Assembly (NCBI RefSeq): GCF_050563535.1
Contig: NZ_JBNXUO010000017.1
Coordinates: 35,096 to 99,095, forward strand
Reading direction: 5' to 3'
Source of the DNA: Falsiroseomonas sp050563535
Lineage (GTDB): Bacteria > Pseudomonadota > Alphaproteobacteria > Acetobacterales > Acetobacteraceae
DNA: 64,000 nucleotides
Position numbers and translations under genes: made by a program. The notes beneath the pieces are model-generated. The model made no database searches. It was not told the origin of the DNA and worked only from the letters and a program-made list of their open reading frames with translations. How positions within the stretch are numbered: the stretch's first letter is position 1; the number at the start of each line of letters is the position of its first letter. Of this stretch, positions 52,079 to 60,900 are shown in pieces.

Positions 52079-52480
52079 TCAGGAGGGGTTTGCGCTTACC
52101 GCCGCAAGGCCGGCACCCAGCGACCGCCCGGGCGACGCGTCCTCGGCCTGCGGAGCGTCACGTGCCACGACACCGTGCGCCACTGCCGGGCGCGACAGGC
52201 TGTGCAGCAGGGCGAGCGGCGGAACGCGGTGGTTCGGCGCGCGATGCCGCCCGTCCCGCGCGCGATCCCACGCGAGCAACGCGCCGACGACACGCGCCGC
52301 CTCGCGCTCGGCGAGCGGCAGCGGCCAGGCGGGATGATGCAGACGAAAGACGTCCGTCGCCTCGGCCCAGGCGCGCGCCTCCGTCATGCCGGCAGCGAGC
52401 GCGGCGCGGTAATGCGCCTCCGCGGCACGGGCGGCGACAAGGTCCAGGTCGAGGGGCGGCGGCAGGCTGTCCGGCGGCAT
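52079..52480 (-). CDS. hypothetical protein upstream of DUF932
   Basis: A 133-residue protein with no recognisable family. The N-terminal half is plausible globular sequence (ARAAEAHYRAALAAGMTEARAWAEATDVFRLHHPAWPLPLAEREAARVV); the C-terminal half is Ser/Ala-rich. Codon use fits the replicon. It shares strand with DUF932 but is separated by 283 bp containing no gene I can support. Confidence 0.5.
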   Translation of the reverse strand: MPPDSLPPPLDLDLVAARAAEAHYRAALAAGMTEARAWAEATDVFRLHHPAWPLPLAEREAARVVGALLAWDRARDGRHRAPNHRVPPLALLHSLSRPAVAHGVVARDAPQAEDASPGRSLGAGLAAVSANPS

Positions 52481-52592
52481 GCCGGGAGGCTAGCCGGCAT
52501 GCGAACAGAACGCGAACAGATTCGCCGCGACGATTGCCCCTCGACAGGGATTCCGTGTCGAATCAAGTTTCTAGGCTGCACCAGGGGACGCC

Positions 52593-54512
52593 GTGATGTC
52601 GGGACCGCGGCTTCGCAGCCACCAAGCCGAGACGCTTGCCGTCATGCGCGCCATCGCCGGCGGGGCGCCGGTGCGTGACGTGCTGGCGGCGGTCACGCCG
52701 GGCGGCGGCAAGTCGCTGCTGCCGGTGCTCGCGGCGGGGACGCTGATCGAGGCCGGCCTTTGCGAGCGCGTGTGCTGGGTGGTCCCGCGCGACAGCCTGC
52801 GCCTGCAGGCCGAGGAGGCGTTCTGCGATCCCGCTTGGCGCGCCGCGCTCGGCCACGCGCTGTCGGTGCGCGCCGCCGAGAACGCGCCCGACCCGTGCCG
52901 CGGGCTGGCGGGCTACGTGACGACCTACCAGGGCGTCGCGGCAGCGCCCGACCTGCATCTCGCCGAGTTCCGCCGCCACCGCTACCTGCTCGTGGTGGAC
53001 GAGGTGCACCACCTGCCGGCGGTGGGCGCGAACGACAGGGCGGCCTCGCCGGCCGACGACGCCGCCGGATGGTCGGCCGCCATCGAGCCGCTGCTCGCGC
53101 TGGCGAGCGTGCGGCTGCTGCTGTCGGGCACGCTGGAACGCGCCGACGGGCGGCGCATCCTCGGCCTGCCCTATCGCCGCGCTGCCGGCGGGCGCGAGGA
53201 GGTGGACCTCGGGGCACCCGGCCTCGCCGTCGTCGGCTACAGCCGCGCCCGCGCGCTGGCGGAACGCGCCGTGCTGCCGGTCTCCTTCGGCGCGCTCGAC
53301 GGCGAAGCAAGCTGGCTCGGGCCGGAGGGCGAGACGGGTGAGCGGCCGCATCTCGGCCCGCACCGGCTGCGCGCGGTGGCGCCGAACGAGGCGACGCGCC
53401 CTGCCCTCTTCACCGCGCTGCGGACCGGCTTCGCCGAGGCGCTGCTGCGTCGCGCCTTCGAGGCGACGCGCCGCACCCGCGCGGAGCGGCGCGGCCGGCT
53501 GGGCGCGGCACCCGGCGAGGCGGCGCGGGGGCTCGGCAAGCTGCTCGTCGTGGCACCCGATCAGGCGCAGGCGCGGCGCTACCTCGACACGCTGCGCGGC
53601 TGGATGCCACCCGCACAGCGGATGACAGCTGCGCTTGCAGTCTCAGAGGAACGCGGCGCGCATGAGACGCTCGCCGCCTTCCGCCTCACGCCGGAGCCTT
53701 CCGTGCTGGTGACCGTCGCGATGGCCTATGAGGGGCTGGACGCGCCGGAGGTCGCGGTGGTGGCGGCGCTGACGCATATCCGCTCGCGTCCCTGGCTCGA
53801 GCAAATGGTGGCGCGCGCGACGCGCGTGGATCCGCGTGCCGGCCCCTACGAGGCGCAGCGCGCGACGGTGTTCCACCCCGACGACCCGCTCTTTGCGCGG
53901 TTCAGGTGGCGGATGGAGCGCGAGCAGGGCACGCGCGCGAAGCCGCCGACGCCGCCGCGGCAGAAGCGCCGGCCGCTGCCCGAGTGGCTGGAGGACGAGA
54001 TCGCCGAGGCGCGCGAGAGACAGGGCATCGTGCCGCTGGAGAGCAACGCGCTCGCGCTGCGGCTCTCGACGCTGCGGCCGGGCCCGGACCTCGCAGCGGG
54101 GCTGGCGGCTGCGCGGGAGCCCGATCCGCAGGGCGAGCTGCTGGGGGCGCCCTCGGCCGCCGAGCGCCGGCTGCGCGCGCGCCTTGGCGAACTGGTGGCG
54201 AGCCAAGCGGTGGAGGACATGGCGGCGGGCGTCGCCAACGCCGTCGTGCCGGCGCGCGGCGACGGGCTCTATCACGCCTACAACGCGGCGCTGAAGCGCG
54301 CGACCGGCGGCAAGAGCCGCGCGGAGATGACGCTGGCGGAGCTGGAGGCGGCGGTGGAATGGCTCGGCCGCAACAGGCTGCGCGAGCATCTGCACCTGCT
54401 GGATGGCGACACCCGCTTCGGCTGGCGCGCGCGGCCGCGTGGCGAGTGGCGCCCGCCGGTCGGGCGGCGCGTCGGCCACTCGGAGCGGCGCGGCCCGCAC
54501 CGGCAGGCCTGA
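52593..54512 (+). CDS. SF2 DEAD/DEAH-type helicase
   Basis: A 639-residue cytoplasmic protein with motif I TPGGGKS (about 35-41), VVPRDSLRLQAEE, II VVDEVHHL, III LLLSGTLERAD, V VAMAYEGLDAPEV and VI QMVARATRVD. The C-terminal 200 residues are basic and helical, without a nuclease motif. Such helicases occur on alphaproteobacterial plasmids with DUF932/DUF736 genes; substrate unknown. The start may be GTG 52593 or the next ATG (52596). Confidence 0.85.
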   Translation: MMSGPRLRSHQAETLAVMRAIAGGAPVRDVLAAVTPGGGKSLLPVLAAGTLIEAGLCERVCWVVPRDSLRLQAEEAFCDPAWRAALGHALSVRAAENAPDPCRGLAGYVTTYQGVAAAPDLHLAEFRRHRYLLVVDEVHHLPAVGANDRAASPADDAAGWSAAIEPLLALASVRLLLSGTLERADGRRILGLPYRRAAGGREEVDLGAPGLAVVGYSRARALAERAVLPVSFGALDGEASWLGPEGETGERPHLGPHRLRAVAPNEATRPALFTALRTGFAEALLRRAFEATRRTRAERRGRLGAAPGEAARGLGKLLVVAPDQAQARRYLDTLRGWMPPAQRMTAALAVSEERGAHETLAAFRLTPEPSVLVTVAMAYEGLDAPEVAVVAALTHIRSRPWLEQMVARATRVDPRAGPYEAQRATVFHPDDPLFARFRWRMEREQGTRAKPPTPPRQKRRPLPEWLEDEIAEARERQGIVPLESNALALRLSTLRPGPDLAAGLAAAREPDPQGELLGAPSAAERRLRARLGELVASQAVEDMAAGVANAVVPARGDGLYHAYNAALKRATGGKSRAEMTLAELEAAVEWLGRNRLREHLHLLDGDTRFGWRARPRGEWRPPVGRRVGHSERRGPHRQA

Positions 54513-54573
54513 CCTCGCCGCGAGCGCATAGACGCTAGCCGATAGTGTCTTCGGCTCGGGCCAGAGCGTTGAT

Positions 54574-54598
54574 GGCGCCCCGCCGAGGGCGGGGCGCC
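54574..54598. terminator. bidirectional stem between convergent genes
   Basis: An 11-bp perfect stem (GGCGCCCCGCC, gag loop, GGCGGGGCGCC) lies between the helicase stop and the DUF736 stop. There is no clear T-tract on either side, so termination is likely but not textbook. Confidence 0.5.
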
Positions 54599-54608
54599 GT
54601 GCGGCCGG

Positions 54609-54926
54609 TCAGTCGCGGTTACGCTTGGGCGTGGGGCGGGACCAGATGAGTTCGAAGTCGCCGCCATCCACCGAGAAGAGGTTGGCCTGGATCGGCGCCG
54701 GCAGCGAGGGATCGTCGAGCTTCACCGAGAGGTAGTTCCGGCCCTCGTTCGAGGTCTTCTTCCAGGCCGCCCCGATCTCGGCGCGCCCGGCGAAGACCCG
54801 GTAGTCGGGCGCCTTCTCGCTCGTCTTCTCGGCCGGGCGGAACTGGACCTTCGCGTCGAGGGTGAGCGTCGAGACGGTGCCCTCGAAGCTGTCGCCGGTG
54901 CGGGTGAAGGTGCCGATGGTCGCCAT
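54609..54926 (-). CDS. DUF736 family protein
   Basis: A 105-residue small protein matching DUF736 across its length: ATIGTFTRTGDSFEGTVSTL, PDYRVFAGRAEIGAAWKKTS, RNYLSVKLDDPSLPAPI and FELIWSRP. The family is nearly universal on rhizobial-type plasmids and ICEs, but its function is unknown. A structured repeat lies 125 bp upstream of its ATG. Confidence 0.93.
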   Translation of the reverse strand: MATIGTFTRTGDSFEGTVSTLTLDAKVQFRPAEKTSEKAPDYRVFAGRAEIGAAWKKTSNEGRNYLSVKLDDPSLPAPIQANLFSVDGGDFELIWSRPTPKRNRD

Positions 54927-55662
54927 GATCGTCTCCTGCTTCGTCTATCGGGACCGCGCCCATCGCGGCCTCGATGGCGATCGTCCGGCCCGGGGCGGGC
55001 GACGACGCACTCCGCAGGAGCCGGAGCAGGGCGGAGGACGGCACGGCGAGACTTTCTTGCCTCGCGAGGAATGCGCGGCACGCGCAGGGGAAGAAAGTCG
55101 CAGCGGCGCCGTTGCGGCCAGGAGCCCGAGGCGAAGCCGGCCCCGGGCCAGATCAAGCCGTGAGAGGACGTGATGGGCGCGGTCCCGCGGCAGAGGCAGG
55201 GGTATGGCGGCCGTCGGTGCCCCGCACAGCCTCGCAGGCAGAGGTGCGGTCTCGGCGCTTGCCCTCGATGGGGAGCGGGGTGCGCGGCGGGGCGCTGCGT
55301 GGGAGGTGCCTGTCGACCGTGGCTCTTCCCCGCGCCGGGAGTGGGGCGGTGGAGCTGGCTTCGCATGGGCCGGCACCGCGGGGCGGAGCAGCGTATGCGC
55401 TGCGGGCGTTGCTGGGCCTCGGCTTGGGCAGCATACCGGCGACGTCACTGAGCCCCGCACTGCCTTCTGCTGCGCGACTGGTCGGCCGCACGGCGTCGCG
55501 CGCAGCGCGGCGCCATCTCACCGGCCTGCAGATGGCGCGGCACGCGCCATCGGCTCGCGACGAACAGCACCGGAACAGGCAGCGCGTCACAGCCCGCCTT
55601 CGTCGTCGACCAAGCCAACGGGATGGCGAGGCCTACCTCGCCATCCCGTCGCGAAGGCGGCG
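54927..55662. other. 736-bp region without a supported gene
   Basis: The open frames here are GC-rich shadows with no recognisable product. The region holds the first copy of a structured repeat (55051-55098). The rest may be decayed coding sequence or a long leader for DUF736. Nothing else identifiable is seen. Confidence 0.5.
55051..55098. repeat. structured repeat, copy 1 (upstream of DUF736)
   Basis: Outer arms ACTTTCTT (55051-55058) and AAGAAAGT (55091-55098) pair perfectly and enclose two smaller stems: the palindrome CCTCGCGAGG (55060-55069) and TGCGCG-gca-CGCGCA (55072-55086). Together they can form a three-way junction. The same ~47 bases occur at 56722-56768, and similarity extends outward through GCGGAGGACGGC. 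Confidence 0.8.
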
Positions 55663-56589
55663 TCAGCCGCCGCCGCGGAAATCCATCAGCGGGATGCCGA
55701 GGCGCTTCGCCTTGTCGGCGAGGTTGTCTGTCACACCCGAGCCCGGGAAGACCACGACCCCGATCGGCACCGCGTCCAGCAGCGCGTCGTTGCGCTTGAA
55801 CGGCGCCGCCTTGGCGTGCCGGTGCCAGTCCGGCTTGTAGACGATCTGCGCGATCTTCCTCTGGTCGGCCCAAAGTGCGGCGATGCGCTCTGCTCCCCGC
55901 GGTGCGCCGCCATGCAGCAGCACCATGTCCGGGTGCTTCGCATGCACCCGGTCGAGTGCCGCCCAGATCGCAGCGTGATCATTGCAGTCAGTGCCGCCGG
56001 CAAAGGCGATCCTCGCCCCGGTCGGCACCAGCGGCTCGATGTCGGCCCGGCGCTTGGCGGCGAGGAAGTCGCGGCTGTCGATCATGACGGCGGTGAGCGT
56101 CCGGCGGTTGACCATCGATCCCGCGCGTGGCCGCCAGGCGGAGCCGGTCTGCGCCTCGTAGAGATCGGCGGCGACCTCGCGCATGGTCTCGTAGGCGTCG
56201 CGACGCTCGATCAGCGCCGTGCCCCCAACCAGCAGCCGCTCCAGCTCCACGGACCGCACCTCGGAGCCATCCTGCTCGCGCTGGCAGCGCCGCTGCTCGA
56301 CCTCGTTGGTGTCGAGCTCGCGCCCGATCCGGTCGAGGCCGCGGTGGAAGATGTTGACGAAGGACCAGAGCAGGTCGGCCAGGTCCGGCTCCAGCCGGGT
56401 GTCGGCCAGCCCGGCGACGAGAGCCTCGACCGCTTCGGTGAGGGCGCCGGTGATCCGGTCGGGATCGGGCAAGGGGCGGAAGTCGGGCTCATCGGCGGAC
56501 GGCCGGTAGCCGTGGAGCTGGAGGTCGTCGAGCAGGCGTGCGGTGGCGGAGGCGGCGTGGACGGGTTCGGCGTCGTCGTGGCGGGGCAT
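55663..56589 (-). CDS. DUF2493 (SLOG-fold) protein
   Basis: A 308-residue cytoplasmic protein. The helical N-terminal part precedes a DUF2493 domain of the SLOG nucleotide-binding superfamily: RIAFAGGTDCNDHAAIWAAL, DMVLLHGGAPRGAERIAALWA and GVVVFPGSGVTDNLADKAKRLGI, a glycine-rich pattern suited to binding a nucleotide. The ligand and role on plasmids are unknown. ATG 56589 has AGGAGCCACCC directly upstream. The second structured-repeat copy lies 133 bp ahead of the start. Confidence 0.9.
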   Translation of the reverse strand: MPRHDDAEPVHAASATARLLDDLQLHGYRPSADEPDFRPLPDPDRITGALTEAVEALVAGLADTRLEPDLADLLWSFVNIFHRGLDRIGRELDTNEVEQRRCQREQDGSEVRSVELERLLVGGTALIERRDAYETMREVAADLYEAQTGSAWRPRAGSMVNRRTLTAVMIDSRDFLAAKRRADIEPLVPTGARIAFAGGTDCNDHAAIWAALDRVHAKHPDMVLLHGGAPRGAERIAALWADQRKIAQIVYKPDWHRHAKAAPFKRNDALLDAVPIGVVVFPGSGVTDNLADKAKRLGIPLMDFRGGG

Positions 56590-56721
56590 GGGTGGCTCCT
56601 CGTGCTGGCGAAGCCGCGCCCGTCGCGGCCTTCGCGCGATCTCCAGGCCGGGGGCGAGGTGGGCCTGCACCCGAAGGCGCAGCCGGAGGGCCGCAGCGCA
56701 GCGGAGGACGGCGGGGCGCGG

Positions 56722-56768
56722 CTTTCTTGCCTCGCGAGGAATGCGCGGCACGCGCAGGGGAAGAAAGT
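56722..56768. repeat. structured repeat, copy 2 (upstream of DUF2493)
   Basis: Apparently identical to copy 1 over the core from CTTTCTTGCC to GGGGAAGAAAG, with the same two internal stems and the same spacing to the next gene start. It is embedded in the 303-bp gap 56590-56892, which otherwise holds no gene I can support. Confidence 0.8.
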
Positions 56769-56892
56769 TGCGCCCAACGTTGCCGGCCCTCCCCGGCTCC
56801 GGCCCGATCGCCCCTGAGAAGGCCAGGGCGCGCTCCCGGCGGCATGGGGAGCCTCGTGCCGGCGGTGCGGCGGTGGACCCGGCTGCGCGGCG

Positions 56893-57921
56893 TCAGCCTC
56901 GCCCCGCGTCGAGGAACCGTGCGATGTCCTCGGCGGCAAGCTGTCCGCGGAGATCCGCGCCCATTGCCTCCCTTCCCCGCCGGAGGAGGTCGTCGTTGAA
57001 GTCGCCGTCGCGCGGCGTGAGCACCTGCGCCGCAATGCCGAGCGCGGCCACCCTCGCGGTCAGGGCAGCCGAGGCGCCTGCCCCGGCCTCGTCGTTGTCG
57101 CGGGCGACGTAGAGGCGCCGCAGTCCCGCGGGTGGCACGAAGGCGGCGAGGTGGGCCGCGGAGAGTGCCGCGGCGGCCGGCATGGCAGGCATGACGGTGC
57201 GGAGCGAGAGCATCGTCTCAATGCCCTCGCCGACCAGCAGGACGTCGGTGGCGGCGCCGAAGCGCACGGCGTTGCCCAGCAGGTGCCCGAGCGCCCGACG
57301 CGGGCTGGCGATCGGCGCCTTGCCGATGCCGTCGCGGGTCAGCCAAGTGCGGTGGATGCCGGCGACCGTACCGTCCGCATCGGTGACGGCGGCCAGCAGC
57401 GCGGGCCAGGTCTCACGCGGAGCGTGATCGCCGGCACGGTAGTACAGACGCGGATGGAAGCGGAGCGCGACGAGTTCGCCGAGCGCGGTGATGCCACGAG
57501 ACCGCAGGTAGGTCTCGGCGAGGGTGCCGCCGATTGGCTGCCCGGCGCGGAACAGGCGACGGGCTGATTCGGACGACCCGACCGGAGACGGAGGCCGGAT
57601 CGCCTCGCGCGGCCGGCGCGGCAGGCTCAGGAAACGCCGGGCTTCATCGAGCGTGTCGCGGAGGTCGTCGAAGCCGCAGACACGGCCGATCAGGTCGAGC
57701 AGGTCGCCATGCTCGCCGGTGGCGGCATCGGTCCACTTGCCGGCCGCGCCACGGCCGCGCTCCGGCCCGTGCAGCCGCACGAAGAGGCTGCGGCCGGGCG
57801 TGTTGTCGGCATCGCCGACGAGCCACCAGCGGCCGTGCCGGCGGCCATTGGAAAGGTAGTGGCGGCAGACCGCCTCGGCCTCGCGCGCGAGGCGGTGTGC
57901 CAGATCGGCGGCGCCGGTCAT
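56893..57921 (-). CDS. Toprim-domain primase-like protein
   Basis: A 342-residue protein: N-terminal helical/zinc-ribbon-like DUF7146-type region (AVCRHYLSNGRRHGRWWLVGD, GKWTDAATGEHGDLLDLI) and a Toprim domain with VLLVGEGIETMLSL and YVARDNDEAG. The Toprim acidic residues (E in GEG, D-x-D in DND) are present, so metal-dependent nucleotidyl chemistry, for example priming, is plausible. It follows the strawberry-notch stop by 4 bp. An ATG slightly upstream (57939) is possible. Confidence 0.88.
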   Translation of the reverse strand: MTGAADLAHRLAREAEAVCRHYLSNGRRHGRWWLVGDADNTPGRSLFVRLHGPERGRGAAGKWTDAATGEHGDLLDLIGRVCGFDDLRDTLDEARRFLSLPRRPREAIRPPSPVGSSESARRLFRAGQPIGGTLAETYLRSRGITALGELVALRFHPRLYYRAGDHAPRETWPALLAAVTDADGTVAGIHRTWLTRDGIGKAPIASPRRALGHLLGNAVRFGAATDVLLVGEGIETMLSLRTVMPAMPAAAALSAAHLAAFVPPAGLRRLYVARDNDEAGAGASAALTARVAALGIAAQVLTPRDGDFNDDLLRRGREAMGADLRGQLAAEDIARFLDAGRG

Positions 57922-57925
57922 GGCG

Positions 57926-60900
57926 TCACGCCGCGGCACGGTCGGTCACCCGGGCGACCGGATGGCGGGCGAGGACGCGCGCCAGGATCGCCGGCCCCTC
58001 CGCCCCGACCGGCACGAACAGCCGAAGCTTCCAGGTGATGATCTCGGAGACGAGCCCATCGGCCTTGAGCCGCGCCACCATCCCGTCCGTGAAGCCGCTT
58101 AGCTCGACGCGCGGCGCCCCCATGACGAGGGAGCGCCGGACCGAGAGCCCGTCGGCGAGCTGAAGCAGCGCCCCGCGACCGAGCACCGCCTCCCAGGCGT
58201 CCTCGGCCGAGACGGCCTGTGCATCGCCCCCGAGCGCCTCGGCAACCCAAGCGGGGGGGACCTGCCGCCCGATCACCCGCTCGCCCTCATCGGTCTGCAG
58301 GCGGTAGACCCGGCAGCCATCCTCCGGCAGCCGCCGCCAGATCGGCAGCAGCAGGCCGGTGACTATCCAGAGGCGGCTCTCGACGAGTTCGCGCAGGGCA
58401 GCGACCTCGGCATTCCACGCCTCTGCGAACGCGGCGCCGTCCGCTTCGTCCCAATGCGAGGCGAGGAAGGCCGCCTCGGGCAGGGTCCTGCGCTCCGTCG
58501 GGCGGACCAGGCGCACGCGGCGTTCCACCTCGCCGCTGTCGAGCGTGACGCTTGCGGCGCGGACCTGGACGGCGGCGTGACCGGAGCGGGCATTCACGAG
58601 GAGGCGCCCCGGCGCGCTCCGGGCGACGGTGAGCGCCTCGCCGAGGCTCAGCGGCTCCGTGCGGTCGAGGCGGCGGATCTCGAGCGCGACCGTCTCGGCG
58701 CCGGTGGCGGGATGCGTGTAGACGGTGCGGCGGTCCACCACGCTGAGCGATTCCGCCCGCAGCGTCTCCAGCCCGACGTCGAAGGTGCCGGCCTGGACAG
58801 CGGCCTCGACGCGGGCCTCCAGCAGCCCGTCGAACACCTCGAAGAGCGTGTTCTGCAGACCGATCGGCAGCGCGAGGACGCGGTTGAGGAACTGCGTGAT
58901 CGGCGGGGTCTCCTCCCGCACCGCGCCGTCGCGGGTCAGGAGCGACAGGCCCGTCGCCTCCTCGAAGCGCCGCAGCGAGCAGCCCTCGACCCGGCCAGCG
59001 AGCAGCAGCGTGTAGAGCTGCCGCAGCGCTGCGCGGGCATAGTCGCTCTCCAGGTTGTCGGTGGCGCGGAACAGGCCCTGGCCGCCGGTCTGGCGCTGGC
59101 CCCGCGTGATCGCGCCGAGCGTGTCGAGCCGGCGCGCGATGGTCGAGAGGAAGCGCTTCTCGCCGCGCACGTCGGTGGCGATCGGCCGGAACAGCGGCGG
59201 CTGCGCCTGGTGGGTGCGGTTGGTGCGCCCGAGCCCCTGGATGGCGGCATCGGCCTTCCAGCCGGCCTCGAGCAGGTAGTGCACGCGGAGCCGCCGGTTC
59301 CGCGCGCCCAGATCGGCATGGTAGCTCCGCCCGGTGCCGCCGGCGTCCGAGAAGACGAGGATGCGCTTCGCGTCGTCCTGGAAGGCGGTTGTCTCGGCGA
59401 GGTTGGCGCCGGCGGGGCGGCCCTCGACGACGAGCCGCTCCACCCCGTCCTCGCCGCGCTTGCGGACGATGCGCCGCGAGCGGCCCGTGACCTCGGCCAC
59501 GACCTCCGTGCCGAAGCGCTGCACGATCTGGTCGAGCGCGCCGCCGACCGGCGGCAGGCTGGCGAGCCGCTCGATCAGCGCGTCGCGGCGCTCCACCGCC
59601 TCGCGGCAGAGCACGGGTTGGCCGTCCGCGAAGACCGCCCGGGAGCAGAGGTTGCCCGCGCTGTCGGTGAAGGGCTCGTACAGCCCCACCGGGAAGGCAT
59701 GGGCGAGGTAGTCGAGCACATACTCGCGCGGCGTGATGTCGACCTGCACGTCCGACCATTCCTCGGCCGGGAGCGCGGCGATGCGCCGCTCCATCAGCGC
59801 CTCGCCCGTCGAGACGAGTTGGACGACGGGAGCGTGGCCGGCCGCGAGGTCCTCGTCGATCCTGGCGATCAGGGTCGGCGTCTTCATCGAGGTCAGCAGG
59901 TGCCCGAAGAAGCGCTGCTTCGAGCTCTCGAAGGCCGAGCGCGCCGCCGACTTGGCCGCTGCGTTCAGCGTCGTCGAGCCCCGATCCGACGTCGCGGTCA
60001 CGCCGGCGGCTTCGAGGGCGGCGTCGAGGTTCTGGTGGATGATCCCGAACGCGCCGGCATAGGCGTCGTAGACCCGCGTCTGCTCGGGCGTCAGCGCGTG
60101 CTCGACGATCTCGTATTCGATGCCATCGTAGGAGAGCGAGCGGGCGGTGTAGAGGCCGAGCGCGCGCAGGTCGCGGGCGAGCACCTCCATCGCCGCCACG
60201 CCGCCCGTCTCGATCGCCGCCACGAACTCGGCGCGCGTCGTGAAAGGGAAGTCGTCGCCGCCCCAGAGCCCGAGGCGCTGGGCATAGGCGAGGTTCTGGA
60301 CGGTGGTGGCGCCGGTCGCCGAGACGTAGAGCACGCGGGCCTCGGGCAGCGCGTGCTGGAGGCGGAGCCCCGCCCGGCCCTGCTGGGAGGGCGCGGCCTC
60401 GCCCCGCTCGCCGGTGGCGCCGGCGGCGTTCTGCATGGCGTGGCTCTCGTCGAAGACGATCACCCCGTCGAAGCCGGCGCCGAGCCAGTCGACGATCTGC
60501 CGGACCCGCGACGCCCGCTTCTCTCGCGCGTCGGTCCGCAGCGTGGCGTAGGTGGCGAACAGGATCCCCTCCTCCAGCCGGATCGGGGTGCCCTGCCGGA
60601 AGCGCGCGAGGGGCTGGACCAGCAACCGCTCCTGCCCGAGCGCCGACCAGTCGCGCCGCGCGTCCTCGATCAGCGTGTCGGATTTGGAGACCCAGAGGGC
60701 CCGGCGACGTCCCTTCAGCCAGTTGTCGAGGATGACGGCGGCGACCTGGCGGCCCTTGCCCGCGCCGGTGCCGTCGCCGAGCATGAACCCGCGCCGGAAG
60801 CGGACCGCGCCCTCGGCGTCGTCGGGCGCGGCCGTCACGACGTCGAAGGTGTCATCCACCGTCCAGGCGCCCGCGAGCTGCGCGGTGTGCGCCTCGCCGG

